From: Oscillospiraceae bacterium
GTDB lineage: Bacteria; Bacillota; Clostridia; Oscillospirales; Oscillospiraceae
Length of the DNA stretch: 14,719 bases
Assembly: GCA_031264545.1 (NCBI GenBank)
Contig: JAISDV010000179.1
Coordinates: forward strand, 1 to 14,719
Direction of reading: 5' to 3'
The notes beneath the pieces were generated by a model. The model searched no databases. It worked only from the letters and a program-made list of their open reading frames with translations, and was not told where the DNA came from. The first letter of the stretch is position 1, and every line of letters begins with the position of its first letter. This document shows positions 1-8,329 of the stretch, one piece after another. The translations under genes and the position numbers were made by a program.

Positions 1-29
1 GCCGCTTCCCGACGGGAAGCGGCCTTTTT
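1..29 (+). terminator. Intrinsic terminator of a rightward gene left of the window
   Basis: A perfect 10-bp GC-rich stem (1-10 pairs with 14-23, loop GAC) is followed by CTTTTT at 24-29, the form of a rho-independent terminator on the plus strand. It lies 52 bp beyond the polC stop codon, so it faces polC tail to tail. It may also stop polC transcripts, but the run of A needed to its left would be outside the window. Confidence 0.85.
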
Positions 30-80
30 GCAATATTCCACAGAACAAAACCTGTCCGACGAACGTGCTGCGCCCTGACG

Positions 81-3000
81 TTAAAACAGACTCATCTGGC
101 TCGTGTCCGGCATGTCGCCGAGCGCGCCGAGCGCCTTGAGCTGCTGCATATGCGTCTGGCTGACCTTGGGGCAGGCGCCCATGACCTCCTCCACGGAGAT
201 AAAGCGCCTGCCGCCCTCGCGGCACTTGACCAAATCGTTCGCGGCCGCCTCGCCCAGGCCGGCGATGGCGATAAAGGGCGGAATCAGCGCGTTTCCGTCA
301 AGCACAAAGCGCGTCGCCTCCGACTTGTAGAGATCCATCCGCCCGAAGCCGAAGCCGCGCAGATAAAACTCGTAGACCGCCTCGAGCGTCGTCAGCGTGT
401 CCTCATCCTTTTTGCCGGCATTCTGATCGTTCTTGATCCGGTTGACGGCCCGCCGCACAGGCTCTATACCGCTGGTCATCAGCTCCGCGTCGAAGCTGTC
501 GCTCCGGCGGTAAAAATGGCAGCTGTAATAGGCCAGCGGAAAATGCACCTTGAACCAGGCGATGCGGAAGGCCATCATGACATAGGCCACAGCGTGCGCT
601 TTGGGGAAGAGGTACTGTATCCTGCGGCAGGATTCGATGTACCACTCCGGCACGCCGAGGGACCGCATCTCCTCCACAATGCCTTCCGGCCAGGTCCCGC
701 CCTTATGTATCGCGCCCTTTCGGACGGCCTCCATGAACCTGAAGGCCCGCTTCGGCGACATGCCCTTGCTCATCAGATAGAGCATAATGTCATCGCGGCA
801 GCCGACGGTTTCCTTGACCGTCGCCGTGCCGGAGAGCACCAGCTCCCGGATGTTCCCCGCCCAGACGTCCGTGCCGTGGGAAAAGCCGGACAGCCGGACA
901 AGCGTGTCGAAGTCCTTCGGCTTTGTATCCACCAGCATTTGGCGGGTAAAGCCCGTGCCGAATTCCGGAATGCCGATGGTTCCGGTCCTGCCGATGATCG
1001 GGTCGTCCTCCGGCAGGCCGAGCGGCGCAGGCGAGCAGAAGATGCCCCTCGTGTCCGGGTCGTCAAACGGGATCTGCCTTGCGTCCTCCCCGGTGAGATC
1101 CTCGAGCATCTTGATCATAGTCGGGTCGTCGTGCCCCAGCTCGTCGAGCTTTAAGAGGTTGGCTTCCATGCTGTGGTATTCAAAGTGGGTGGTGATAATG
1201 TCGCTCTCGGGGTCGTCCGCCGGATGCTGGACGGGGCAAAAATCCGTCACGTCCATGTCCTGCGGGATAATGACGAGTCCGCCGGGGTGCTGCCCGGTCG
1301 TTCTCTTAACACCGACACAGCCCTGAGCGAGACGGTTTTCTTCCGCCTTCGTGACCTTCAGCCCGCGCTCGCTCAGGTAGTTCTTGACGTAGCCGAAAGC
1401 GGTTTTCTCCGCGAGCGTACCGACGGTGCCGGCTTTGAACACGTGGTCGCGGCCGAAGAGCTCCTCGGTGTATTTATGCGCGCGCGCCTGATATTCACCG
1501 GAGAAATTGAGATCGATATCCGGCACCTTGTCCCCGCCGAAGCCGAGGAAGGTTTCAAACGGGATGTCGAAGCCGTCCTTGCGGAGCTCTGTCCCGCAGA
1601 CCGGGCAGCTTTTATCCGGCATGTCCGCTCCGCAGCCATAGCCTTTTCCGCTCTCAAAATCGCTGTATTTACAGCTTGGGCAGCGGTAATGCGCGGACAG
1701 GGAGTTGACCTCGGTAATACCCGACAGGAAGGCGGCGATCGACGAGCCGACGCTGCCGCGCGAGCCGACGAGGTAGCCCGCCGCCAGTGAATTGGCAACC
1801 AGTCTCTGCGCGGACATGTAGATCACGTCGTAATGGCAGCCGATAATATCCCCCAGCTCCGTTTCGACACGGTTTTTTACGATCTCGGGCGGGGTCTCGC
1901 CGTAAAGCGCATGCATCCGTCCGTAAACCAGCCTTTCCAGATCCTCGGCGGAATTTTCAAGCTTCGGAGTGAAAAGCGTCTCCGGGAACAGCGCGATCTC
2001 CTCACACAGCTCCGCGACGGCGCGCGGGTTGTCGATCACCACCTCACGGCACTTCTCCTCACCGAGGTATGCAAATTCCTCAAGCATCTCGTCCGTCGTC
2101 CGAAAATAAAGCGGCAGGCTCCTGTCCGCGTCCGAAAAGCTGCGGCCGGCAAGGAGGATGCGGCGGAAAATTTCCTGCTCAGGGTCCAGAAAATGGACAT
2201 CGCAGGTCGCGACGGCCGGTTTTCCGAGCCTGTCGGCAAGGACAATCACGCGGCGGTTGAAGTCCCGTAGCGTCTCTGCGTTTTTTGCCGTTCCGTTTTC
2301 CAGCATGAACAGGTTATTGCAGACCGGCTGTATCTCAAGGTAATCGTAAAGCCCGGCAAGCCGCTCGAGCGCTTCATCACTCCTGTGACGCACGACCGCA
2401 TCGAAAATTTCCCCGGCTTCGCAGGCGGAGCCGACGATCAGACCCTCGCGGTGCTCAAGCAACAGGCTCTTGGGGATGATCGGGTTTTTCCTGAAGTGGG
2501 CCAGATGCGATTTCGAGATGAGCTCATAGAGATTTTTAAGTCCCTTTTTATTTTTGACCAGCAGGATGATGTGCCTGACCTTGAGTTGCCGGGGGTTCCC
2601 GCCGTATTCGCCGTGCGCAAGGCCCTGAAGCTGGTCCAGGCGCGTTATCCCGCGCTCCGCAAGCATACCGGCGAATTTCGTCATAATACGGCCGCAGGTC
2701 AGCGCGTCGTCGTCAGCCCGATGGTGGTTGAAGTCCGGCAGGCCGAGCCGCCCCGCGACCATATCGAGCTTATGCCGCCGCAGGTCGGGCAAAAGGGTCT
2801 GCGCGAGGGTCAGCGTATCTACGCAGACCGGCTCAAAGCACAGGCCGCGCCGCTTGGCCGCGGCTTTCATGAAACCAATATCGAACTCGGCGTTGTGTGC
2901 GACGAGCGGAAGCGCCCCGGCGAAGCTTACAAAGCTTTTCAGGGCCTCGCCTTCTCCGGGCGCGCCGAAAACGTCCCTGTCCGTGATGCCCGTCAGCTCC

Positions 3001-4079
3001 GTAATCTCGCGCGGAATCGGTTTTTCCGGGTCGACAAAGGTCCGGAAACGAGAGACGACTTCGCCGTCCCGGATAATCACCGCGCCGATCTCGGTCATAC
3101 GCTCTGCGGCCGCGTCCAGGCCGGTCGTTTCAATATCGAAAGCGCAGAATTCATCCGTAAACGCCGCGGCCCGGCCGCTGTTTGCAATCAGCCTGTCGTC
3201 GATGTCGTTGACATAGTAGCCCTCGACGCCGTAGATGATTTTGATCCCATGCTTTTTCCCGGCGTGCCACGCCTCGGGAAAAGCCTGCACAACGCCGTGA
3301 TCGGTAATCGCGACTGCGGGATGCCCCCATTCGGCCGCGCGTTTGACGGCCTCGCCCGTATCGGTCAGCGCGTCCAGCGCGGAATATTTCGTATGCAGAT
3401 GCAGCTCGACCCGCTTTGTTTCCGCCCTGTCCTCGCGCTTCGGCTTTTCCGCAAGCATGACACCGCGCGGCTCGAGCGCGATATCCTCGTCATAGCGGTC
3501 ATAGAGAATATTTCCCGAGACCGTGAGGTACATGCCCTCCTTGATGTCCCCGAGTCCGCCGCGCGCTTCCCCGGGTTTAAAATATTTCGATACCCGGACC
3601 GAACCGGTATAGTCTGTCATCTCAAAGCGGAGCACCCAGGCCTTCGTCTTGGCGATCTCCCGGCTCTTGACGGAAAACACCTCTCCGCATACAACGACGC
3701 TGCCCGATTCCAAGGTCAGCGTACGCATCGGCACGGGCGCGCCCCTTGCCGCCCGGCCGAAAACGGTCCTGCCCGGGCGCGCCGGGCTCAGCGCCCGTTT
3801 TTCGGCGGGTCCCGCGGTTTTTTTTACGGGCGCGGCCGCATTCTCCTGTCCGACAACGACTGAATTCAAGCCGAATTCCGCCGCAATGCGTCCCTCGAGG
3901 GTATGCAGCTCCGCGGGAATCGCACAGCGCCGGAATACGGCTATAATTTTCATACTCAGTTTTTCCCTGTTAACGTCCGCATCCTTCACAAAGGCCCCGT
4001 CCAGCCCGCCGCACATATCGGACAGCCCGGTGCAGAAGGGAAACATTTCAAGAAAGGGGACCTGCTTTTCTTCGCGCAT
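81..4079 (-). CDS. polC: DNA polymerase III alpha subunit, PolC type
   Basis: This is the replicative polymerase of low-GC Gram-positive bacteria, which carries its own 3'-5' proofreading exonuclease. The 1332 residues show the expected order. An OB fold lies at about 120-210, and a PHP domain (HLHTKYS 227-233, ITDHG 258-262) is split by a DEDDh exonuclease at about 311-470 (D315, E317, D400, H453, D458). The polymerase palm has PDIDLNF with D854 and D856 and KLDELGHDDP with D979. A zinc knuckle has cysteines 800, 803, 825 and 828 (C816 nearby). The protein ends QMSLF, the consensus for binding the beta sliding clamp. It is roughly 100 residues shorter than Bacillus subtilis PolC (recalled as about 1437), the difference being in the N-terminal region. 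The start is ATG with AGGAG 14 nt upstream, a long spacing. The gene is last in the leftward cluster, 27 bp after ispG. Confidence 0.97.
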   Translation of the reverse strand: MREEKQVPFLEMFPFCTGLSDMCGGLDGAFVKDADVNREKLSMKIIAVFRRCAIPAELHTLEGRIAAEFGLNSVVVGQENAAAPVKKTAGPAEKRALSPARPGRTVFGRAARGAPVPMRTLTLESGSVVVCGEVFSVKSREIAKTKAWVLRFEMTDYTGSVRVSKYFKPGEARGGLGDIKEGMYLTVSGNILYDRYDEDIALEPRGVMLAEKPKREDRAETKRVELHLHTKYSALDALTDTGEAVKRAAEWGHPAVAITDHGVVQAFPEAWHAGKKHGIKIIYGVEGYYVNDIDDRLIANSGRAAAFTDEFCAFDIETTGLDAAAERMTEIGAVIIRDGEVVSRFRTFVDPEKPIPREITELTGITDRDVFGAPGEGEALKSFVSFAGALPLVAHNAEFDIGFMKAAAKRRGLCFEPVCVDTLTLAQTLLPDLRRHKLDMVAGRLGLPDFNHHRADDDALTCGRIMTKFAGMLAERGITRLDQLQGLAHGEYGGNPRQLKVRHIILLVKNKKGLKNLYELISKSHLAHFRKNPIIPKSLLLEHREGLIVGSACEAGEIFDAVVRHRSDEALERLAGLYDYLEIQPVCNNLFMLENGTAKNAETLRDFNRRVIVLADRLGKPAVATCDVHFLDPEQEIFRRILLAGRSFSDADRSLPLYFRTTDEMLEEFAYLGEEKCREVVIDNPRAVAELCEEIALFPETLFTPKLENSAEDLERLVYGRMHALYGETPPEIVKNRVETELGDIIGCHYDVIYMSAQRLVANSLAAGYLVGSRGSVGSSIAAFLSGITEVNSLSAHYRCPSCKYSDFESGKGYGCGADMPDKSCPVCGTELRKDGFDIPFETFLGFGGDKVPDIDLNFSGEYQARAHKYTEELFGRDHVFKAGTVGTLAEKTAFGYVKNYLSERGLKVTKAEENRLAQGCVGVKRTTGQHPGGLVIIPQDMDVTDFCPVQHPADDPESDIITTHFEYHSMEANLLKLDELGHDDPTMIKMLEDLTGEDARQIPFDDPDTRGIFCSPAPLGLPEDDPIIGRTGTIGIPEFGTGFTRQMLVDTKPKDFDTLVRLSGFSHGTDVWAGNIRELVLSGTATVKETVGCRDDIMLYLMSKGMSPKRAFRFMEAVRKGAIHKGGTWPEGIVEEMRSLGVPEWYIESCRRIQYLFPKAHAVAYVMMAFRIAWFKVHFPLAYYSCHFYRRSDSFDAELMTSGIEPVRRAVNRIKNDQNAGKKDEDTLTTLEAVYEFYLRGFGFGRMDLYKSEATRFVLDGNALIPPFIAIAGLGEAAANDLVKCREGGRRFISVEEVMGACPKVSQTHMQQLKALGALGDMPDTSQMSLF

Positions 4080-4106
4080 TTTCTATGATTACACTCCTGT
4101 TTTCCG

Positions 4107-5168
4107 CTATTGTGACGCTTCGGCGTCCTGTATGATCAGCGCATAGAGCGCTTGGGCAAGCTCCGCCTCCGGCACCTTTTTCACAAGCGCGCCGCGCCGG
4201 AACAGCACGCCTTCGCCCCGGCCCCCGGCCAGGCCGTAATCGGCCTCCCGCGCTTCGCCAGGTCCGTTGACGGCACAGCCCATCACGGCGACCGTGAGCG
4301 GCGCTTTTATGTTGCCGAGCAGCTCCTCGACCTTATGTACGGTTGAAATCAGGTCGATATCGGTCCGCCCACAGGTCGGGCAGGCAATGATGCTGACACC
4401 CTCCTGCCGCAAGCCGACGGCTTTGAGTATCGCGAGCCCGGCTCTGACCTCCTCGACGGGATCGGCCGTCAGCGAGACACGCAAGGTGTCCCCGATTCCG
4501 TCCATCAGCAGAGCGCCGATTCCGGCTGCGGACTTGACAATACCCAGGCCGGGCGTCCCCGTCTCAGTGACGCCGAGGTGCAGGGGGTACCCGGTGGCGG
4601 TCGACACGCGCCGGCAGGCGGCCACGGTATCCGCCACGCGCGAGGACTTGACCGAGATGCAGATCTCGTCGAAATTAAAGTCCTCGAGGATACGGACATG
4701 GCGCAGCGCGCTCTCGCAGAGGGCCTCCGGCGTCGGCCCCAGTCTCTCGAGCAGATCTTTTTCGAGGCTGCCGGCATTGACGCCGATGCGGATCGGCACG
4801 CCGTTTGCGCGGCAGGCGTCGGCAACCAGCTTCGCCTTCGCCGGTGATCCGATATTGCCGGGGTTGATCCGGATCTTGTCAAAGCCCGCCTCAACGGCGG
4901 CGAGGGCTAGCCTGTAATCGAAATGGATGTCCGCGACCAGCGGGAGCCGGCAGTTTTTCCGGATATCCGGCAGAGCCTTCGCCGCCCGCGCGTTCGGCAC
5001 GGCGAGACGCACGATCTCACAGCCGGCCTGCTCCAGAGCCTCGATCTGCGCGAGCGTCGCGTCAATATCATCCGTTTTGGTGCTGCACATCGATTGTACC
5101 GAAATCGGAAAGGCCCCGCCGATGTGCCGGTCGCCGACCCGTATGACCTTCGTCTTTTTCCTGTTCAT
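4107..5168 (-). CDS. ispG: 4-hydroxy-3-methylbut-2-en-1-yl diphosphate synthase (flavodoxin/ferredoxin), IspG/GcpE
   Basis: IspG carries out the reductive ring opening of methylerythritol cyclodiphosphate to HMBPP, the penultimate step of the MEP isoprenoid pathway, using a [4Fe-4S] cluster. The 353-residue protein has the compact bacterial architecture: a TIM barrel (VADIHFDYRLAL 78-89, RINPGNIG 100-107, GVTETGTPG 199-207) and a C-terminal iron-sulfur domain. Cluster ligands are seen as CPTCGRTDIDL (C263, C266) and GCAVNGPGEA (C298, E305). The ATG start has GGGAG 8 nt upstream, and the gap to rseP is 27 bp. The last codons contain a small GACGC/GCGTC hairpin (4114-4127). Together with dxr two genes upstream it supplies isoprenoids, including the substrates for UppS in the same cluster. 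Confidence 0.97.
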   Translation of the reverse strand: MNRKKTKVIRVGDRHIGGAFPISVQSMCSTKTDDIDATLAQIEALEQAGCEIVRLAVPNARAAKALPDIRKNCRLPLVADIHFDYRLALAAVEAGFDKIRINPGNIGSPAKAKLVADACRANGVPIRIGVNAGSLEKDLLERLGPTPEALCESALRHVRILEDFNFDEICISVKSSRVADTVAACRRVSTATGYPLHLGVTETGTPGLGIVKSAAGIGALLMDGIGDTLRVSLTADPVEEVRAGLAILKAVGLRQEGVSIIACPTCGRTDIDLISTVHKVEELLGNIKAPLTVAVMGCAVNGPGEAREADYGLAGGRGEGVLFRRGALVKKVPEAELAQALYALIIQDAEASQ

Positions 5169-5195
5169 GATCTTGACTCCCTGCGCGCGGAATAC

Positions 5196-6248
5196 TCATG
5201 TGACAAGCTTATAAATATCGCTGAGCATCACGAGGGCCATCAGCCCGATCAGCAGGGCGAAGCCCGCCGCATGGATATAGCCCTCGTATTTCGGGTTGAG
5301 CTTTTTTCTCATGAGGCGCTCGACTGCAGCGGTGATAACGAGGAAAATGAGTCTTCCGCCGTCCAGCGCCGGAATCGGCAGCAGATTCATGACCGCAAGG
5401 TTCACGGCGATGAAGGCGGCAAGATAGCCGATGTTCATCACGGCGGCGCCTGCCGTTTCCGAGCTATTGCCCACGTCGCTGATGATCCCGACGATGCCGA
5501 CGGGGCCGGAGAGGTCACGCAGCCCGACCACGCCTGTCAAAAGATCCGAAAGCCCCATCCAGACCATGCGCACAAAGTCCCTTGCGCAGTTCCAGGTATA
5601 TTTCAGTCCGGCTATGACCCCTGTCTCCTTCACGCCGAAGTAGAGCCCGTATTTCATAACTGTTTCGCCGCTTTCCTCGTACGCGAGGGGCACGAAATAA
5701 TAGTCGTCAAGCGTGACCTTTTCGCCGTTTCGGATGACGACAAGGTCGTGCGTCGCGCCGTCCGACCTGCCGAGCAGGAAGGAAACGTTCGAGGAGAAAA
5801 ACACTCTGTGCCCATCGATTTTATAGAAGGTGTCGCCCTCCCGAAGGCCCTCGGCGCTCTCATAAGGCGAGTCCTCGAAAAAGTCCGTGATGGTCGGCGT
5901 CAGAAAGGCGGGCGAGCGGGGAACAATGAAAAGCAGGATCACAAGCCCGGTGACGAAGTTCATGAACGCGCCGGCGAAAAGGATGATAAAGCGCTTCCAC
6001 CAGACCTGGTTTGTAAACGCGCGCGGTTCATCGGATTCCTCGTCCTCCTCCATCGCACAGAAGCCGCCGATCGGAAAGGCGCGCAGGGCATAAAGCGTCT
6101 CCCCCTTCTGCTTTTTCAGGAGCGCGGGGCCCATGCCGACGGCAAACGCGCTGACGCGGACATTGAACAGCTTTGCCGCCGTAAAATGCCCCAGCTCGTG
6201 GGTGACGATGAGAAACCCGAAAATCAGGATCGCAATAACAATATACAT
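5196..6248 (-). CDS. rseP: RIP-type site-2 intramembrane zinc metalloprotease (RseP/RasP)
   Basis: This is a membrane-embedded zinc protease that cleaves transmembrane segments of substrates such as anti-sigma factors and signal-peptide remnants. From the chosen start it has 350 residues. The first membrane helix carries the zinc site HELGH at 17-21, a second hydrophobic segment lies near 87-108, a small PDZ-like region lies at about 118-180, and the C-terminal helices carry NLLPIPALDGG (288-298), the third metal-ligand motif. A TTG at 6260 is in frame and would add four residues, but I prefer ATG at 6248. GAGG lies 6 nt upstream of it, overlapping the dxr stop codon, and the protein then begins MYIVIAILIFGF as is typical. 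The layout implies translational coupling to dxr. The natural substrate cannot be told from this window. Confidence 0.95.
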   Translation of the reverse strand: MYIVIAILIFGFLIVTHELGHFTAAKLFNVRVSAFAVGMGPALLKKQKGETLYALRAFPIGGFCAMEEDEESDEPRAFTNQVWWKRFIILFAGAFMNFVTGLVILLFIVPRSPAFLTPTITDFFEDSPYESAEGLREGDTFYKIDGHRVFFSSNVSFLLGRSDGATHDLVVIRNGEKVTLDDYYFVPLAYEESGETVMKYGLYFGVKETGVIAGLKYTWNCARDFVRMVWMGLSDLLTGVVGLRDLSGPVGIVGIISDVGNSSETAGAAVMNIGYLAAFIAVNLAVMNLLPIPALDGGRLIFLVITAAVERLMRKKLNPKYEGYIHAAGFALLIGLMALVMLSDIYKLVT

Positions 6249-6254
6249 AGAAAA

Positions 6255-6258
6255 CCTC
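6255..6258 (-). promoter_or_regulatory. Ribosome binding site of rseP, overlapping the dxr stop codon
   Basis: GAGG on the minus strand sits 6 nt before ATG at 6248 and overlaps the TGA stop of dxr (6257-6259). The alternative TTG start at 6260 has only a weak CAGGT-like sequence upstream. This site decides the start in favour of 6248 and suggests ribosomes ending dxr can restart on rseP. Confidence 0.6.
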
Positions 6259-7411
6259 AATACCTGCGGCAGTTTTCCCGGACGAAGCGCCGCGCCGCAG
6301 CATCGGCGTCCCGAAGCAGCTCCAGCGAGATCGTCTCGGCCGCCGCTGTTTCAGCGACGGCGGCCGAGACGATTTCGCTGATCGCACCGAAGCAGAGCCG
6401 CCCCGCGAGAAATAAGGCGACCGCTTCCTCGTTGGCGGCGCTCATGACCGCCGCCGCCGTCCCGCCGCGCCGCGCGCAGTCCATCGCAAGGGCCAGGCAG
6501 GGCGCGTTTTTCAGTTCCGGCTCAAAGAACGTGAGTTTTCCCAGCGCGGCGAGGTCCAGCTCGGGCGCGGCGGCGCTGTCCACCCTGTCCGGATAGCTCA
6601 GGGCATACTGGATCGGAAGCGCCATGTCCGGCACGCCGAGTTGCGCCATGACGCAGCCGTCGGAATACGCCACCATGGAGTGTATGACGCTCTCGGGGTG
6701 GATTATGACCCTGATCTCGTCCGGCGTAACGCCGAAAAGATGCATCGCCTCGATGAATTCCAGGCCCTTGTTCATCAGCGTCGCACTGTCAACGCTGATC
6801 TTCGCGCCCATCGACCAGTTCGGATGGGCGACGGCCAGCTCGGGCGCGACGTTTCGCGTTTCCTCCGGCGTTTTTCCCCGAAAGGGTCCGCCGGAGCCGG
6901 TGAGCAGAATACGCTTCAGGGTCCTTTTCCCGCCCTGTGCCTCAAGGCACTGGAAAACAGCCGAGTGCTCGCTGTCCACGGGCAGGATCTCCGCGCCACG
7001 CTCTGCTGCCCGGCGCATAACGAGCTCTCCCGCGCAGACAAGGGTCTCCTTATTGGCAAGGGCGATCCTGCGGCCCGCGTCGATGGCGGCAAGCGTCGGG
7101 GTCAGCCCCGCGGAGCCGGAGACGGCGGTGACCACGCAGTCGGCGTAGGCCGCGGCGCAGTCGGACAGGGCGTGCATTCCCCCGCCGACCCTGACGCCGG
7201 TATCCGCCAGCGCGGTCCTGAGCGCTTTCGCGCCGTTTTCGTCGCTCACGCAGACGAATTCGGGCCGGAAGCGCCGGGCCTGCTCCTCGAGCAGGGCAAG
7301 ATTTGAATTCCCTGAAATGGCCTTTACGGGAATGCGGAGCCGCTCGGCGACCGCCAGCGTCTGCCTGCCGACGCTGCCCGTGGCACCGAGGACGGATATT
7401 GAACCAACCAT
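6257..7411 (-). CDS. dxr: 1-deoxy-D-xylulose 5-phosphate reductoisomerase
   Basis: Dxr converts DXP to 2-C-methyl-D-erythritol 4-phosphate with NADPH and a divalent metal, the committed step of the MEP pathway and the target of fosmidomycin. The 384-residue protein has the NADPH motif GATGSVGRQT (9-18), LANKETLV (118-125), the metal site PVDSEHS (144-150, with D146 and E148), HPNWSMG (196-202), SVDSATLMNKGLE (206-218, third acidic ligand E218) and ANEEAV near 326-331. Start ATG has GGAG 5 nt upstream. The gap to cdsA is 53 bp and contains CCCGGATA twice. The stop overlaps the rseP ribosome site. Residues 344-363 are encoded by a strong inverted repeat (separate entry). Confidence 0.97.
   Translation of the reverse strand: MVGSISVLGATGSVGRQTLAVAERLRIPVKAISGNSNLALLEEQARRFRPEFVCVSDENGAKALRTALADTGVRVGGGMHALSDCAAAYADCVVTAVSGSAGLTPTLAAIDAGRRIALANKETLVCAGELVMRRAAERGAEILPVDSEHSAVFQCLEAQGGKRTLKRILLTGSGGPFRGKTPEETRNVAPELAVAHPNWSMGAKISVDSATLMNKGLEFIEAMHLFGVTPDEIRVIIHPESVIHSMVAYSDGCVMAQLGVPDMALPIQYALSYPDRVDSAAAPELDLAALGKLTFFEPELKNAPCLALAMDCARRGGTAAAVMSAANEEAVALFLAGRLCFGAISEIVSAAVAETAAAETISLELLRDADAAARRFVRENCRRY
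6323..6380. repeat. Imperfect inverted repeat (hairpin) inside the 3' end of dxr
   Basis: Positions 6330-6345 are the exact reverse complement of 6358-6373 (16 bp, GC-rich). After one mismatch (6329/6374) the match continues for 6 bp, 6323-6328 with 6375-6380. The loop is 12 nt and holds a CTG-TTT-CAG mini-stem. It encodes Dxr residues 344-363 without breaking the frame, about 65 nt before the dxr stop and the rseP start. No T run follows, so it does not look like an intrinsic terminator. Confidence 0.85.
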
Positions 7412-7464
7412 AGCAGCTCCTTCGTCTGAGTATACCCGGATAAGGCCCGGATACGCGCCGTATG

Positions 7465-8289
7465 TCAGCCGGCGGTGATCGCGGGCAGAAGCATGAGCAG
7501 AAGCTCGATCATCGGCGCGGTGAAATGCATGCTGTCAAAACGGTCGAGTACGCCGCCGTGCCCGGGGATGAGACGGCCATAATCCTTGACCCCGTATTGG
7601 CGCTTGATCGCCGAGAATACAAGGTCCCCGAACTGACAGGCAAGGCTGCCGAGAAGCCCGTAGAGGGCGAGCCGCGGATAGTCCGCCGACAGGCCGAAGC
7701 GTGAAACGATATAGCCGTACAGCGGCAGCAAAAGCACAGCCGAAACCAGTCCGCCGACACAGCCGGCAACGGTTTTTTTCGGCGAGAGATTGGGAAAAGC
7801 TTTTTTCTTTCCCCAGAAACAGCCCGCGAAATAGGCTCCGCTGTCGCTGGAAAAGGCGGCGGCGAAAGGCAGAAAAATATAAGCCGGCGCGTTCTGGCGC
7901 ACACCGATACGCACCAGGGAGAGCAGGAGCGCCGGCATGGCCGCGCCGGCAAAAAGCACGTACAGGACGCTCTCAAAGCGCAGGCGGTCCGCCCGTCTGA
8001 ACGAGAGCGCCAGCTCCGCGAGCATCAACACGGCGAGGAGAAAAAACGCTTCCGCGGTCACGGCTTCCTCCGGGAAGAAAGCATAAACCACAGGCATGGC
8101 AAAGCCCGCGGCGCAGGCATAAAGCCTGAAGCGCAGGGGCATCGACACCTCAACACAGCGCAGAAGCTCCCAGGCCGAGCCTGCGGAAATCAGCCCGACA
8201 AGTATCGCGCACGCCCAGAGCGGGGCGAAAAAAATCAGGAGAAGCAAGAGGGGTATCGCCGTTATTCCGACAATGGTTCTGGTTTTCAT
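7465..8289 (-). CDS. cdsA: Phosphatidate cytidylyltransferase (CDP-diacylglycerol synthase)
   Basis: CdsA is an integral membrane enzyme that makes CDP-diacylglycerol from phosphatidate and CTP, the branch point for all bacterial phospholipids. The 274 residues are mostly hydrophobic helices. The family signature runs from 226 to 252 (SAIKRQYGVKDYGRLIPGHG, then GVLDRFD), preceded by SDSGAYFAG (148-156) and LSPKKT (168-173). The frame is open upstream to an ATG at 8379, which would overlap the uppS 3' end by 50 nt and add 30 polar residues. I reject that start because ATG at 8289 has AAAGGGG 9 nt upstream and begins MKTRTIVGIT followed directly by a membrane helix. The gap to uppS is 40 bp and holds a GGCGCC/GGCGCC pairing that spans the uppS stop. 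Confidence 0.96.
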   Translation of the reverse strand: MKTRTIVGITAIPLLLLLIFFAPLWACAILVGLISAGSAWELLRCVEVSMPLRFRLYACAAGFAMPVVYAFFPEEAVTAEAFFLLAVLMLAELALSFRRADRLRFESVLYVLFAGAAMPALLLSLVRIGVRQNAPAYIFLPFAAAFSSDSGAYFAGCFWGKKKAFPNLSPKKTVAGCVGGLVSAVLLLPLYGYIVSRFGLSADYPRLALYGLLGSLACQFGDLVFSAIKRQYGVKDYGRLIPGHGGVLDRFDSMHFTAPMIELLLMLLPAITAG

Positions 8290-8329
8290 GCCGCAGTTCC
8301 CCTTTCGGGCGCCGGTGGCCGTTATCCGG

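Noticed and set aside
150..1154. 334-codon open frame on the plus strand opposite the polC 3' half
   Set aside because: It is antisense to the PolC polymerase domain and shows no domain.
2385..3863. 492-codon open frame on the plus strand opposite polC
   Set aside because: It is fully antisense to PolC domains with clear catalytic motifs. The translation has no recognisable domain, and long antisense frames are expected in GC-rich coding DNA.
4114..4127. GACGC-TTCG-GCGTC hairpin at the end of ispG
   Set aside because: A 5-bp stem inside coding sequence with no T run is common at this GC content. No function can be supported.
4923..6596. 557-codon open frame on the plus strand opposite ispG, rseP and dxr
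   Set aside because: It crosses three real genes and their junctions in antisense, with a composition typical of reverse-strand reading and no family resemblance.
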